A DNA stretch of 64,000 nt from assembly GCF_002095575.1 (NCBI RefSeq), contig NZ_MLJJ01000025.1, forward strand, positions 1 to 64,000. Direction: 5' to 3'. This DNA comes from Pantoea septica. Its GTDB lineage: Bacteria > Pseudomonadota > Gammaproteobacteria > Enterobacterales > Enterobacteriaceae. Positions 48,688 to 58,710 of this stretch are shown in pieces (within the stretch, counting starts at the first letter, position 1; every line of letters begins with the position of its first letter). The notes beneath the pieces are model-generated. The model made no database searches, was not told the DNA's origin, and worked only from the letters and a program-made list of their open reading frames with translations. Both the position numbers and the translations under genes were made by a program.

Positions 48688-48761
48688 ACACCCGCCTGGG
48701 TGACTAATGACACCGCCGTTGCGGTGGCGAAAATCCCTGGTCGGCGATCCTCCGATCGCCG
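48688..48761 (-). promoter_or_regulatory. Structured leader of ppnN (three stem-loops)
   Basis: The 169-base gap between queF and ppnN (leftward) contains three hairpins in a row. They are CGGCGATC-GGAG-GATCGCCG (48742-48761 region), CACCGC-AACG-GCGGTG (48711-48726) and CACCC-AGGC-GGGTG (48689-48702). The last ends about 13 bases from the TTG start. There is no T-tract. The GGAG loop equals the ribosome-site sequence before ppnN. Control of translation is possible but only inferred. Confidence 0.5.
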
Positions 48762-48844
48762 CCTTCACCAGAGTGCCTTGTCGGTCCTCGATGCTCAAGG
48801 GGAACGCAACCTCTGACGCGCAGGCTGCGAGAGGCCTCGCAAAG

Positions 48845-49690
48845 CTACTGACGCGCCAGACGGGAATATCCCGGCGTAAAAGGCACGTTGCTGCGCCACG
48901 GATTGATATCCAGGCCGCCGCGGCGCGTGTAGCGCGCATAGACGGTAAGCTGCTGCGGCTGGCAGAAGCGCAGCAGATCGTTAAAGATGCGCTCCACGCA
49001 CTGCTCGTGAAACTCATTGTGCTGGCGGAAAGAGATGAGGTAGCGCAGCAGCGCTTCGCGGTCGATGCGCGGGCCTTTGTAGCGGATCATCACCGAACCC
49101 CAGTCGGGCTGATTGGTGATCAAACAGTTGGATTTCAGCAGATGGCTGACCAGCGTCTCTTCCACGACTTCGCCGCCCGCCGCACCGGCAAGGTAGTCGG
49201 CATTAAAGCTGTAGTCCGTGATGGCGATATCCTGCTCGTCGATGCAGTAACCGCTAAACTGACCGACGGGCTGGCCCTCGATTTCGCTCAGGCGGAACAG
49301 CGCGACGCTGACCTCGCCCTGCGCGCAGGCGCTGAGGTCGCGCTCCAGCGTCTGGCGCACGTCGCCCCAGTCGGCGAAGCGCGTCTGGTTAAAGCTGTTA
49401 AGGTAGAGCTTAAAGCTCTTCGACTCGATAAGATGTTCGCTGCTGGCGTTCAGCACCACTTCGCCCAGCGCCACCTGCGGTACGCCTTTGCTGTTAAGCC
49501 AGGAGAGCTCGTAAAGCGTCCAGATATCCGCGCCGGTGAAGGGCAGGGCATCGGGCGTCAGCCCCAGCGGCGCGCGGTTCAGGCTGCGCGGCACCGCCTG
49601 CAGCAGGCTGGGATCGTATTGATCGTGATAGGCTGTGGGTTTGCCCAGGGTCAGGTTGCTCAGCGCCTGATCCTTTTCATATAAAGACAT
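48845..49690 (-). CDS. queF: NADPH-dependent 7-cyano-7-deazaguanine reductase
   Basis: This 281-residue unimodular QueF reduces preQ0 to preQ1 for queuosine in tRNA. The thioimide-forming Cys189 and Asp196 are in [14 protein letters not shown]. The QueF substrate motif [17 protein letters not shown] is present near residues 90-106. The start MSLYEKDQ at 49688-49690 matches E. coli (282 aa). It is leftward, divergent from syd. Confidence 0.95.
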   Translation of the reverse strand: MSLYEKDQALSNLTLGKPTAYHDQYDPSLLQAVPRSLNRAPLGLTPDALPFTGADIWTLYELSWLNSKGVPQVALGEVVLNASSEHLIESKSFKLYLNSFNQTRFADWGDVRQTLERDLSACAQGEVSVALFRLSEIEGQPVGQFSGYCIDEQDIAITDYSFNADYLAGAAGGEVVEETLVSHLLKSNCLITNQPDWGSVMIRYKGPRIDREALLRYLISFRQHNEFHEQCVERIFNDLLRFCQPQQLTVYARYTRRGGLDINPWRSNVPFTPGYSRLARQ

Positions 49691-49755
49691 AGCGGTTACC
49701 CGTGATACAGAACAAAGTGGATAAGTGTAACCCATCAGACGTGAGAAAAAGAGTG

Positions 49756-50322
49756 ATGCAACAGACTGTGGATGCCCTGCGCGAATTTACCGCCCGCTAC
49801 TGCGACGCCTGGCAACAGCGCACCGGCCATGCGCCCGCCAGCGAGGCGCTTTATGGCGTGCCGTCGCCCTGCATTATCGCCACCCAGGCTAACGAGGTAT
49901 GGTGGCAGCCGCAGCCCTTTACCTTGCCCGCCACGCTGGAAGCGGTAGAGCGCGCGCTGGAGATCACGCTTCAGGACGATATCACCGCCTTTTACACCGC
50001 GCAGTTCGCGGGCGATATGACGGCGCGCTTTGCGCACCTTGAGCTGTCGCTGCTGCAGGTCTGGAGCGAAGAGGATTTTCTGCGGCTGCAGGAGAATCTG
50101 ATCGGCCATCTGATCATGAAGCGCCGCCTGAAACAGACGCCGACGCTGTTTATCGCCGCCACAGAATCGGAGCAGGAGATCGTCTCGATTTGCAACCTGA
50201 CCGGCGAGGTGATTCTTGAGCAGCCTGGCACCAAAAAACGCGAAATTCTGGCGGAAAACACCCAGATATTTCTTAAGAATTTACAGGTGGTTATGCCGGG
50301 CCTTGCAGATAATTGCCAGTGA
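49756..50322 (+). CDS. syd: SecY-interacting protein Syd
   Basis: This 188-residue soluble protein binds SecY at the cytosolic face of the inner membrane and helps proof-read translocon assembly. It keeps the family segments [20 protein letters not shown] and [20 protein letters not shown]. coli Syd is 181 aa; the C-terminus here is slightly longer. Start MQQTVDAL is chosen by family match. It is followed by the csrB control region. Confidence 0.93.
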   Translation: MQQTVDALREFTARYCDAWQQRTGHAPASEALYGVPSPCIIATQANEVWWQPQPFTLPATLEAVERALEITLQDDITAFYTAQFAGDMTARFAHLELSLLQVWSEEDFLRLQENLIGHLIMKRRLKQTPTLFIAATESEQEIVSICNLTGEVILEQPGTKKREILAENTQIFLKNLQVVMPGLADNCQ

Positions 50323-50325
50323 CGT

Positions 50326-50343
50326 TGTGAGATATCTCTTACA
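50326..50343. promoter_or_regulatory. UvrY (GacA-type) response-regulator site upstream of csrB
   Basis: TGTGAGATATCTCTTACA is a near-perfect dyad of the GacA/UvrY type (TGTAAG-N6-CTTACA), directly after the syd stop and about 160-180 bases before csrB. That is the distance at which BarA-UvrY activates csrB in E. coli. A weaker second copy with TGTGAGAG and CTCTTA follows at 50350-50372. Confidence 0.8.
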
Positions 50344-50505
50344 TCTGTTGTGAGAGATTGGCATTTCTCTTAAGGGGCAGTCAGAAGTCCGAAATGTAAA
50401 GATATTGTGAATCATTGACTTAATGGCATTACTCCTAAATCTGGTCTATAAACAAATAAAGTAACGCTATTTTAGTGCCTTGTTTATTCAGTAGCCTCTG
50501 CCAGA

Positions 50506-50831
50506 ATAGTCAGCAGTTGGCAGGAAGCCAGAGGATGGAAGATAGCGTCAGGATACGTCATGCCAGGAGGCGGGACCGTAACGGAGTTTACGTCACACGG
50601 AAGGCTTCAGGATGAAGCAGGACACTCAGGAGAGAGTCAGGGACACCTCCAGGAAGGAGAATGAGAGCCGCACATGATGCGCGGCGGGCCTGGAAGCCAA
50701 AGGAATTATCAGGACGATAAGCGCAGGATGACGCACAGGAAAAGTTGTCACGGATGAGGCAGGGAGCATCAAAGTAGCGGGAAAGCTGCAAACGAACCGG
50801 GAGCACTGTTTTAACAGTGCTCCCTTTTTTT
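50506..50831 (+). ncRNA. csrB: CsrB, CsrA-sequestering small RNA
   Basis: This RNA of about 326 nt lies between syd and yqcC, as in E. coli. It has around twenty GGA motifs, many as CAGGA or AGGGA in hairpin loops, which titrate CsrA dimers. Conserved blocks include GACACCTCCAGGA, GGAAAAGTTGTCA, GGCAGGGAGCA and AACGAACCGGGAGCACTG. It ends in the terminator GGGAGCACTG/CAGTGCTCCC with seven T. The 5' end is estimated from the start of the GGA-rich part and may be off by about ten bases. E. coli CsrB is 369 nt. Confidence 0.93.
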
Positions 50832-50892
50832 GCGCCCGCGTCCGGCGGTGGTATGCTTGCGGCCCAAATTTACCGCTCGCTGGAGGTGGCCT

Positions 50893-51216
50893 ATGACCCC
50901 TTTACTGTTACAACGGCTGGAGCAGCTCGAAGCGCTGCTGCGCGATCACCATCACTGGCAGGAAACGCCCCCATCCGCCAGCGCGCTCGCCAGCAGCCAG
51001 CCTTTCTGTCTCGACACCCTGGAGCCGCTCGAATGGCTGCAGTGGGTTCTCATTCCGCGTATGCGGGCGCTTATCGCCGCGCAGCAGCCGCTGCCGCAAA
51101 ACTTCGCTATCGCTCCCTATTTCGAAGTCGCGCTGACCGCCGCCACGCCGGGTCATGCGCCGATTCTGCATAGCCTGAACCAGCTCGATGCGCTGTTCAT
51201 GGACGATTCCGTCTGA
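50893..51216 (+). CDS. yqcC: YqcC, DUF446 protein
   Basis: This 107-residue, mostly helical protein of unknown function is recognised by QRLEQLEALLR near the start, TLEPLEWLQWVLIPRMRALI in the middle and HSLNQLDALF near the end. The ATG at 50893 has GGAGG upstream; an open frame reaching back into csrB is rejected. The stop overlaps the truC ATG, so the pair is coupled. Confidence 0.9.
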   Translation: MTPLLLQRLEQLEALLRDHHHWQETPPSASALASSQPFCLDTLEPLEWLQWVLIPRMRALIAAQQPLPQNFAIAPYFEVALTAATPGHAPILHSLNQLDALFMDDSV

Positions 51217-51992
51217 TGCTGGAAATAATCTATCAGGATGAATGGCTGGTGGCGGTCAATAAACCCGCCGGCTGGCTGGTGCATCGCAGCTGGCTGGATC
51301 GCAAAGAGAAGATTGTGGTGATGCAGACCGTGCGCGACCAGATTGGCCAGCACGTCTTCACCGTGCACCGGCTCGATCGCCCGACCTCCGGCGTATTGTT
51401 GATGGGGCTCTCCAGCGAAGTCGGCCGCCTGCTGTCGCAGCAGTTCGAGCAGCACGAGATACGGAAAACCTACCACGCGGTGACGCGCGGCTGGCTGCAG
51501 GAGAGCGGCACGCTCGACTATCCGCTGGTGGAGGAGCTGGACAAGATCGCCGATAAGTTTGCCACGGAAGCGCGCGCGCCGCAGCCGGCGGTGACTGACT
51601 ATCAGGCGCTGGCCTGGGCGGAAATGCCGGTGGCGATCGGCCGGTATCCGAGCGCGCGCTACAGCCTGATGCAGCTCTCGCCGCGCACGGGCCGCAAGCA
51701 TCAGCTGCGCCGCCATATGGCGCATCTGCGCCACCCGATTATCGGCGACACCACGCACGGCGATCTGCGGCAAAATCGCGGCGCGGCGCAGCATTTCGGC
51801 GCCGAACGCCTGATGCTGCACGCCAGCAGCCTGGCGCTGACGCACCCGGTGACCGGCGAACCGCTGGTGATCCGCGCCGGACTGGATGCGGTATGGCACC
51901 GGCTGGGCTGCGAGTTCGGCTGGCAGGCGGCGTTCGCCGCCGCAGGGCTTGAGTTTGCCGCCGCGGCAGGCGAGGATAGCACTTCAGCTTAA
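51216..51992 (+). CDS. truC: tRNA pseudouridine(65) synthase
   Basis: This 258-residue RluA-family synthase makes pseudouridine 65 in tRNA-Ile and tRNA-Asp. The catalytic Asp54 is in [13 protein letters not shown]. The RluA motifs NKPAGWLVH and [12 protein letters not shown] are present. E. coli TruC is 260 aa. It overlaps yqcC and is followed by yqcA after 11 bases. Confidence 0.94.
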   Translation: MLEIIYQDEWLVAVNKPAGWLVHRSWLDRKEKIVVMQTVRDQIGQHVFTVHRLDRPTSGVLLMGLSSEVGRLLSQQFEQHEIRKTYHAVTRGWLQESGTLDYPLVEELDKIADKFATEARAPQPAVTDYQALAWAEMPVAIGRYPSARYSLMQLSPRTGRKHQLRRHMAHLRHPIIGDTTHGDLRQNRGAAQHFGAERLMLHASSLALTHPVTGEPLVIRAGLDAVWHRLGCEFGWQAAFAAAGLEFAAAAGEDSTSA

Positions 51993-52003
51993 GGAGCAGG
52001 CAC

Positions 52004-52450
52004 ATGGCGAAGATTGGCATTTTTGTAGGTACAGTATATGGCAACGCGCTGCTGGTGGCGGAAGAGGCGCAGCCAGTTTTACAGGCGCAGGGGCACGACG
52101 TTGCGGTTTATGACGATCCGACGTTAGCGCAGTGGCAGGGTTACAGCAGCGACGTCGCGCTGGTTATCACCTCCACCACCGGGCAGGGCAATTTCCCCGA
52201 CAATATCGCCGCGCTTTATCAAGACGTGAAAGACAAGCTGGGCTATCAGCCGACGCTGCGTTACGGCGTAATCGCGCTGGGCGACAGCAGCTACGATCAC
52301 TTTTGCGGCGCGGGCAAAACCTTTGACGCGCTATTGCAGGAGCAGGGCGCGCAGCGCGTCGGCGAGGTGCTGCTGGTGGACGCTACCGAGGATCCCGAGC
52401 CGGAGACGGTCACCTCGCCCTGGGTTGAAGCCTGGGGAAAACAGCTTTGA
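52004..52450 (+). CDS. yqcA: Flavodoxin YqcA
   Basis: This 148-residue flavodoxin has the FMN phosphate loop at [13 protein letters not shown] (residues 7-19), [12 protein letters not shown], and [16 protein letters not shown]. It is close to the MioC-type short-chain flavodoxins. Its partner is unknown, but co-transcription with the tRNA-modification gene truC is conserved in E. coli. Confidence 0.92.
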   Translation: MAKIGIFVGTVYGNALLVAEEAQPVLQAQGHDVAVYDDPTLAQWQGYSSDVALVITSTTGQGNFPDNIAALYQDVKDKLGYQPTLRYGVIALGDSSYDHFCGAGKTFDALLQEQGAQRVGEVLLVDATEDPEPETVTSPWVEAWGKQL

Positions 52451-52456
52451 GTTAGC

Positions 52457-52482
52457 CGCGCGCTGCGGCAGCGCAGCGCGCG
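52457..52482. terminator. Hairpin between convergent yqcA and garD
   Basis: An 11-bp perfect stem (CGCGCGCTGCG/CGCAGCGCGCG, 4-nt loop) fills the short gap between convergent genes. It has no real T-tract. It marks the border between the 63-min-like block and the hexarate locus. Confidence 0.5.
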
Positions 52483-52488
52483 TCTCTG

Positions 52489-54048
52489 TCAGGTCACCGG
52501 CGCCGGATTGAACACCGCCAGCTGGTTGCGAATGCCCCAGCGATCCGACCAGGTTTGCTGGCGGCCGCTGGCGATCTCCAGAATCAAGTGGAAGAGCCGC
52601 CAGCCGACCTGCTCGATGGTCTCTTCTCCCGTGGCGATAGTGCCGGCGTTAATATCCATCAAATCGTGCCAGCGATCGGCCAGCGCGTTGCGCGTCGCCA
52701 TCTTAATCACCGGGATCGCCGCCAGGCCGTAAGGCGTGCCGCGTCCGGTGGTAAAGACCTGCAGCGTAATGCCCGATGCCATCTGCTGCGTGCCGCAGAC
52801 GAAATCGCTGGCGGGGGTAGCGGCGTAGATCAGCCCGCGCCGCGTCGGCCGCTGGCCCGGCGACAGCACTTCGACAATCGCGCTGCGGCCCGATTTGGCG
52901 ATCGATCCCAGCGCTTTTTCCACCACGTTAGCCAGTCCGCCCTTTTTATTGCCGGGCGAAGGGTTGGCGCTGCGGTCGGTCTGGCCCTGATCGAGATAGT
53001 CGTCATACCACGCCATCTCTTCCAGCAGTCGCTTACCCACCTCTTCATTAATGGCGCGCGGCGTCAGCAGATGGATCGCGTCGCGCACTTCGGTCACCTC
53101 GGAAAACATCACCGTTGCGCCGCAGCGCACCAGCAGATCGGAGGCGAAGCCCACGGCGGGATTGGCGGTCACGCCGGAAAAGGCGTCGCTGCCGCCGCAC
53201 TGCGTGCCGACAATCAGCGCGGAGGCGGGGCAGGTTTCGCGCTGGCGGCGGTTGAGGCGCTCGAGGTGCCTTTTCGCCACGCTGAGGATCTCCTCCACCA
53301 TCGCGCCGAAGCCGATATGGCGCTCATCCTGCAAACGCACGATGTCGCTATCGTCCAGCGAGATCGCCTGCACGTCGCTGGTGCCGGTCAGCAGGCGTTC
53401 GGGCTGCAGCTTCTCGCAGCCGAGGCTCACCACCATGATTTCGCCGCCGAAGTTGGCGTTCAGCGCCAGGTTATGAATGGTGCGGATCGGCACTACCGCC
53501 GCCGGCGCGTTAATCGCCACGCCGCAGCCGTAAAGGTGGTTCAGCGCCACCACGCCATCGACGTTCGGGTAGTTCGGCAGCAGGTCGCGCTCGATAATCT
53601 GCACGACATAGTCCACCACGCCCGCGACGCAGTGCACGCTGGTGGTAATGCCGAGCAGGTTGCGCGTGCCGACGCTGCCGTCCGCGTTGCGGTAGCCTTC
53701 GAAGGTGTAGCCTTCCAGCGGCGGCAGCTCGGGCGGCACGTTAGTCGCCAGCGGCAGGCTGGCAAGCGGCGGCGCTTCGGGCAGCGCCACCAGCGACTCG
53801 TCGATCCAGCCGCCTTGCGCGATATCGCGCAGCGCATAGCCGATCACTTCGCCATAGCGGAGAATGGCGGCGCCCTGCGGAATGGCGGCGAGCGCCACTT
53901 TATGGCCTTGCGGCACATGCTCCGTCAGGGTCAGCCCGTCGGAAAAGGTGGTGCCTGCCGGCAGCCCCTGGTTGTTGACCACGATAGCGACATTGTCATC
54001 TTCATGGACTTTGATATAAAGCGGCGGCTCATTGAGAATTCGGTTCAT
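52489..54048 (-). CDS. garD: Galactarate dehydratase
   Basis: This 519-residue iron-dependent dehydratase (E. coli GarD 523 aa) converts galactarate to 5-dehydro-4-deoxyglucarate. It has an N-terminal SAF-like domain ([16 protein letters not shown]), the UxaA-type core [46 protein letters not shown] and the C-terminal [24 protein letters not shown]. The product enters the GarL-GarR-GarK route encoded opposite. It is leftward and divergent from gudP. Confidence 0.95.
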   Translation of the reverse strand: MNRILNEPPLYIKVHEDDNVAIVVNNQGLPAGTTFSDGLTLTEHVPQGHKVALAAIPQGAAILRYGEVIGYALRDIAQGGWIDESLVALPEAPPLASLPLATNVPPELPPLEGYTFEGYRNADGSVGTRNLLGITTSVHCVAGVVDYVVQIIERDLLPNYPNVDGVVALNHLYGCGVAINAPAAVVPIRTIHNLALNANFGGEIMVVSLGCEKLQPERLLTGTSDVQAISLDDSDIVRLQDERHIGFGAMVEEILSVAKRHLERLNRRQRETCPASALIVGTQCGGSDAFSGVTANPAVGFASDLLVRCGATVMFSEVTEVRDAIHLLTPRAINEEVGKRLLEEMAWYDDYLDQGQTDRSANPSPGNKKGGLANVVEKALGSIAKSGRSAIVEVLSPGQRPTRRGLIYAATPASDFVCGTQQMASGITLQVFTTGRGTPYGLAAIPVIKMATRNALADRWHDLMDINAGTIATGEETIEQVGWRLFHLILEIASGRQQTWSDRWGIRNQLAVFNPAPVT

Positions 54049-54226
54049 CGCTCACCTTCCAGTCATGCATACGCGAGTCATTAATAAAGTGCCTTCGCAG
54101 GCGAGAGCCTGCCTGCAGGCCGGGTCAGCAGCCTGGCGCGCCGTACGTGGCGGCGCGTTATCGTTCTTCATGTCGCACATCGGATTTGCCAGCCTTAGTA
54201 TATGAACGCGGGTTGTCCGCCGCATT

Positions 54227-54250
54227 GTGCAACTGTCCGGCATTTGCACC
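54227..54250. promoter_or_regulatory. Candidate hexarate operator, copy A
   Basis: GTGCAACTG-T-C-C-G-G-CATTTGCACC contains a perfect 6-bp dyad (GTGCAA/TTGCAC, 11 bases apart). It lies in the 575-base garD-gudP divergent region, about 180 bases upstream of garD. Copy B repeats its left 15-18 bases. CdaR is the known regulator of these genes in E. coli, but assigning the site to it is inference. Confidence 0.45.
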
Positions 54251-54381
54251 CATTTCCGCTGCTTTTTGGTTCGCTTTTCCAAAAGCAAGTGAAGAGTCTC
54301 ACAAAGGCGCCGACCTTCGCTTAATTAATCGCCATTTTGGGCTGAAAAAACCGGGTTCCGTGAGGCGCGCCGCAGTCGGCT

Positions 54382-54405
54382 GTGCAACTGCCAGACAATG
54401 CGTGC
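54382..54405. promoter_or_regulatory. Candidate hexarate operator, copy B
   Basis: GTGCAACTGCCAGACAATGC repeats copy A in direct orientation 155 bases away (15 of the first 18 positions alike), about 220 bases before gudP. The rest of the divergent region is AT-richer, with no gene seen between 54049 and 54623. Confidence 0.45.
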
Positions 54406-54623
54406 ATTAGCGGCGTAATTGTCAGGCGTTCTTCCAGTGCCTCCGCCTTTTGTCATTCCTATACTGGCTTTCGTTATACGACGTTAGGTTATTCGTCACG
54501 ACGCACTATCGGTTTGCCCCTATAAAAAAATCGCCGTGTTTAACCCGACTTCTCTCTGATACCCAACGCGATGTGTATGCAGTCAGAGCGAATGTAGCGA
54601 ACGCTATATTTCAGGAGTGCATC

Positions 54624-55970
54624 ATGAATAGTTACAGCCAGACGGCGGAAGCGGTGCAGAAGCGCACCAACGCCCGCTACTGGATCGTGGTGATGTTGTT
54701 TATCGTCACCTCGTTCAACTACGGCGACCGCGCCACTATCTCCATCGCCGGTTCCGCCATGTCGAAAGATATCGGTCTCGATTCGGTCGGACTGGGCTAC
54801 ATCTTCTCGGCGTTCTCGTGGGCCTACGTTATCGGCCAGATCCCAGGCGGCTGGCTGCTGGACCGCTTTGGATCAAAACGCGTCTACTTCTGGAGTATCT
54901 TCCTCTGGTCGCTCTTTACTCTGCTGCAGGGCTTTGTCGATGTCTTTAGCGGCTATGGCATTGTGGTCTCACTGTTTATGCTGCGCTTTATGGTCGGCCT
55001 GGCAGAAGCGCCATCCTTCCCAGGCAACAGCCGCATCGTCGCGGCCTGGTTCCCGGCGCAGGAGCGCGGTACCGCCGTCGCCATCTTTAACTCGGCCCAG
55101 TATTTCGCCACGGTGATTTTTGCGCCGATTATGGGCTGGCTGGTATCAGAAGTGGGCTGGGCGCACGTGTTCTGGTTTATGGGCGGTCTCGGCATCATTC
55201 TCAGCTTTATCTGGCTGAAAGTGATCCACGATCCCAACGACCACCCTGGCGTGAATAAAGCCGAGCTGGAGTATATGGAGCAGGGCGGCGCGCTGATCAA
55301 TATGGATGCGAAAAAGGCGCAGCAGAAAGTGAGCTGGGATGAGAAGTGGTTTCAGATCAAGCAGCTGCTCACCTCGCGCATGATGCTGGGCATCTATCTC
55401 GGCCAGTACTGCGTCAACGCGCTCACCTACTTCTTTATTACCTGGTTCCCGGTTTATCTGGTGCAGGCGCGCGGCATGTCGATTCTGAAAGCGGGGATGA
55501 TCGCCTCGATTCCGGCGGTTTGCGGCTTTCTCGGCGGGGTGCTGGGCGGCGTCATCTCCGATTACCTGATGCGTAAAACCGGTTCGCTCAATATCGCGCG
55601 CAAAACGCCTATCGTGCTCGGCATGCTGCTCTCTATCAGCATGGTGATGTGCAACTACAGCGATACCGAATGGGTAGTGGTGTTCTTTATGGCGCTCGCC
55701 TTCTTCGGCAAAGGCATTGGCGCACTGGGCTGGGCGGTGATGGCGGATACCGCGCCGAAAGAGATCAGCGGCCTGAGCGGCGGCCTGTTCAATATGTTCG
55801 GCAACTTCTCCGGCATCGTCACGCCTATCGCTATCGGCTACATCATCGCCACCAGCGGTTCGTTTGAAGGCGCGCTGATCTATGTCGGCATCCATGCGTT
55901 CGTCGCCGCCTTCAGCTTCCTGGTGATTGCGGGCGATATCAAACGCATCGAACTGAAACCGCGGACATAA
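54624..55970 (+). CDS. gudP: D-glucarate/galactarate transporter (MFS)
   Basis: This 448-residue major facilitator of the anion:cation symporter family has 12 hydrophobic helices. Motifs include the first-helix SFNYGDRATISIAG, the loop 2-3 sequence GGWLLDRFGSKRVY, and the family's EAPSFPGNSRIVAAWFP. The start at 54624 follows CAGGAG by 6 bases; a longer open frame upstream is rejected. It imports glucarate and galactarate for the genes downstream; gudX begins 9 bases after the stop. Confidence 0.94.
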   Translation: MNSYSQTAEAVQKRTNARYWIVVMLFIVTSFNYGDRATISIAGSAMSKDIGLDSVGLGYIFSAFSWAYVIGQIPGGWLLDRFGSKRVYFWSIFLWSLFTLLQGFVDVFSGYGIVVSLFMLRFMVGLAEAPSFPGNSRIVAAWFPAQERGTAVAIFNSAQYFATVIFAPIMGWLVSEVGWAHVFWFMGGLGIILSFIWLKVIHDPNDHPGVNKAELEYMEQGGALINMDAKKAQQKVSWDEKWFQIKQLLTSRMMLGIYLGQYCVNALTYFFITWFPVYLVQARGMSILKAGMIASIPAVCGFLGGVLGGVISDYLMRKTGSLNIARKTPIVLGMLLSISMVMCNYSDTEWVVVFFMALAFFGKGIGALGWAVMADTAPKEISGLSGGLFNMFGNFSGIVTPIAIGYIIATSGSFEGALIYVGIHAFVAAFSFLVIAGDIKRIELKPRT

Positions 55971-55979
55971 GGAGAGAGT

Positions 55980-57326
55980 ATGTCTACGCAAAGCACGCCG
56001 ATCATCACGCGCATGCAGGTGATCCCGGTCGCCGGATACGACAGCATGCTGCTGAATATCGGCGGCGCACATAACGCCTGCTTTACCCGCAATATCGTGG
56101 TGCTGACCGACAGCGCCGGGCATACCGGCGTCGGCGAAGCGCCGGGCGGCGACACCATTTACCAGACGCTGGCCGAGGCGATCCCGCAGGTGGAGGGCCA
56201 GCAGGTAGCGCGCATGAACCGGCTGGTGCAGCAGGTGCACAAAGGCAACCAGTCGGCCGACTTCGACACCTTCGGCAAGGGCGCCTGGACCTTTGAGCTG
56301 CGCGTCAACGCGGTCGCCGCGCTGGAAGCGGCGCTGCTCGACCTGCTCGGTCAGTGTCTCGGCGTGCCGGTGGCGGAGCTGCTCGGTCCCGGCCAGCAGC
56401 GCGACGAGGTGACGGTGCTGGGCTATCTCTTCTATATCGGCGACCGCCGCAAAACCGATCTGCCCTACCAGAGCGGCGAGAACGGCGACCACGACTGGTA
56501 TCGTCTGCGCCATCAGGAGGCGCTGACGCCCGACGCGGTGGTGCGTCTGGCGGAGGCGGCGCAGGACAAATATGGCTTTAAGGATTTTAAACTCAAGGGC
56601 GGCGTGCTGCCGGGCGAGTAGGAGATGGCATCCGCGGCGGCGCTGAAGCGGCGCTTCCCAGACGCGCGCATTACCGTCGATCCCAACGGCGCATGGACGC
56701 TGGACGAAGCGATCCGCCTCTGTAAAGGCATGGGCGAAGTGCTGACCTACGCGGAAGACCCGTGCGGCGCCGAGCAGGGCTATTCCGGCCGCGAGGTGAT
56801 GGCGGAGTTCCGTCGCGCCACCGGGCTGCCGGTCGCCACCAATATGATCGCTACCAACTGGCGCGAGATGAACCACGCGGTGATGCTCAACGCGGTCGAC
56901 ATTCCGCTGGCCGATCCGCACTTCTGGACGCTGAGCGGCGCGGTGCGCGTGGCGCAGCTCTGCGACGAGTGGGGGCTCACCTGGGGCTGCCACTCCAATA
57001 ACCACTTCGATATTTCGCTGGCGATGTTTACCCACGTCGGCGCAGCCGCGCCGGGCAATCCGACCGCGCTCGATACCCACTGGATCTGGCAGGAGGGCGA
57101 CCAGCGCCTGACCACACAGCCGCTGCAGATTCGCAACGGCAAAATCGCCGTGCCCGACGCGCCGGGGCTCGGCGTCGAGCTGGACTGGGATCGGCTGCGC
57201 CAGGCCAACGACCTCTTTAAATCGCTGCCGGCGGGCGCGCGTAACGACGCCACCGCCATGCAGTATCTGATTCCCGGTTGGACGTTCGACCGTAAGCGCC
57301 CGGCATTCGGGCGCGCCACAGCGTAA
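55980..57326 (+). pseudogene. gudX: gudX, glucarate dehydratase-related, interrupted by an amber codon
   Basis: This frame encodes an enolase-superfamily protein of the GudX type (E. coli 446 aa). It reads without frameshift from 55980 to 57326 except for TAG at 56619-56621. It therefore yields a 213-residue N-terminal part, which includes the catalytic K-x-K (Lys204, Lys206 in DFKLKGG), and a C-terminal part beginning at or after 56625 with the metal-binding barrel ([22 protein letters not shown]). E. coli has Gln here by recollection, so one C-to-T change explains it. GudX is largely inactive as a dehydratase and gudD is intact, so loss may be neutral. Confidence 0.9.
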
Positions 57327-57336
57327 GGAGCAGGAG

Positions 57337-58668
57337 ATGAGTTCGACACCGAAAGTCACAGCGATGCAGGTTATTCCGGTAGCCGGATATGACAGCATGT
57401 TGCTCAACCTGAGCGGCGCGCACGCGCCTTTTTTCACCCGCAATATCGTCATTATCAAGGATAACGCGGGCCATACCGGCGTCGGCGAAATCCCCGGCGG
57501 CGAGAAAATCCGCCAGACGCTGGAAGATGCGGCGGCGCTGGTGATTGGCAAAACGGTTGGCGAGTACAAGAACGTACTCAGCCTGGTGCGCAGCACCTTC
57601 GCCGATCGCGACTCGTCGGGACGCGGCAGCCAGACCTTTGACCTGCGCACCACCATTCACGTGGTCACCGGCATTGAGGCCGCGCTGCTCGACCTGCTGG
57701 GCCAGCATCTGCAGGTCAACGTCGCTACGCTGCTGGGCGACGGGCAGCAGCGCGACCGCGTCGAGATGCTCGGCTACCTGTTCTACATCGGCGACCGTAA
57801 AAAGACGGCGCTCCCCTATCAGAGCCAGCAAGATGAGGCCTGCGACTGGTATCGCCTGCGCCACGAAGAGGCGCTGACGCCGGAAGCGGTGGTGCGGCTG
57901 GCCGAGGCGGCGTACGACAAATATGGCTTTAACGACTTCAAGCTCAAGGGCGGCGTGCTGCGCGGCGGCGAAGAGGCGGAAGCGGTGACGGCGCTGGCGA
58001 AGCGCTTTCCAGAGGCGCGCATTACCCTCGATCCCAACGGCGCCTGGTCGCTCAACGAGGCGATCCTGCTCGGCAAGCAGCTGAAAGGGGTGCTGGCCTA
58101 TGCGGAAGATCCGTGCGGCGCCGAGCAGGGCTATTCCGGCCGCGAGGTGATGGCGGAGTTCCGCCGCGCCACCGGGCTTCCGACCGCCACCAATATGATC
58201 GCCACCGACTGGCGGCAGATGGGCCACACGCTGTCGCTGCAGTCCGTCGATATTCCGCTGGCCGATCCGCACTTCTGGACCATGCAGGGCTCGGTGCGCG
58301 TGGCGCAGATGTGCCACGACTTCGGCCTGACCTGGGGCTCGCACTCCAACAACCACTTCGATGTCTCGCTGGCGATGTTCACCCACGTCGCGGCCGCCGC
58401 GCCGGGCGCCATCACCGCCATCGACACCCACTGGATCTGGCAGGAGGGCAACCAGCGCCTGACCAAAGAGCCGCTGCAAATCAAAGGCGGCATGGTGCAG
58501 GTGCCGCAGAAGCCGGGGCTGGGGGTCGAGCTGGATATGGATCAGGTTATGCAAGCCAACGCGCTTTATCAAAAACATGGACTGGGCGCGCGCGACGATG
58601 CGCAGGCGATGCAGTTTCTGGTACCGAACTGGACCTTCGATAATAAACGTCCCTGTCTGGTGCGCTAA
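57337..58668 (+). CDS. gudD: D-glucarate dehydratase
   Basis: This 443-residue enolase-superfamily enzyme dehydrates glucarate (and idarate) to 5-dehydro-4-deoxyglucarate. The base K-x-K is Lys202 and Lys204 (DFKLKGG). Metal ligands lie in [18 protein letters not shown] and TNMIATD, and the catalytic His is in [13 protein letters not shown]. It is intact, in contrast to the adjacent paralogue gudX. It lies 10 bases after gudX in the gudP-garK operon. Confidence 0.95.
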   Translation: MSSTPKVTAMQVIPVAGYDSMLLNLSGAHAPFFTRNIVIIKDNAGHTGVGEIPGGEKIRQTLEDAAALVIGKTVGEYKNVLSLVRSTFADRDSSGRGSQTFDLRTTIHVVTGIEAALLDLLGQHLQVNVATLLGDGQQRDRVEMLGYLFYIGDRKKTALPYQSQQDEACDWYRLRHEEALTPEAVVRLAEAAYDKYGFNDFKLKGGVLRGGEEAEAVTALAKRFPEARITLDPNGAWSLNEAILLGKQLKGVLAYAEDPCGAEQGYSGREVMAEFRRATGLPTATNMIATDWRQMGHTLSLQSVDIPLADPHFWTMQGSVRVAQMCHDFGLTWGSHSNNHFDVSLAMFTHVAAAAPGAITAIDTHWIWQEGNQRLTKEPLQIKGGMVQVPQKPGLGVELDMDQVMQANALYQKHGLGARDDAQAMQFLVPNWTFDNKRPCLVR

Positions 58669-58710
58669 CTTTTAGGCTCCCTGCGGGGAGCGGCTGTAAC
58701 GGGAGAAAAG

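Noticed and set aside
47314..49017. Longer ppnN start inside queF
   Set aside because: Family conservation begins at the TTG at 48673-48675, which has a ribosome site; the extra residues are a shadow of leader and queF sequence.
56619..56621. Pyrrolysine or other recoded amino acid at the gudX amber
   Set aside because: Enterobacteria lack the pyrrolysine system, and the expected residue is Gln, one transition away.
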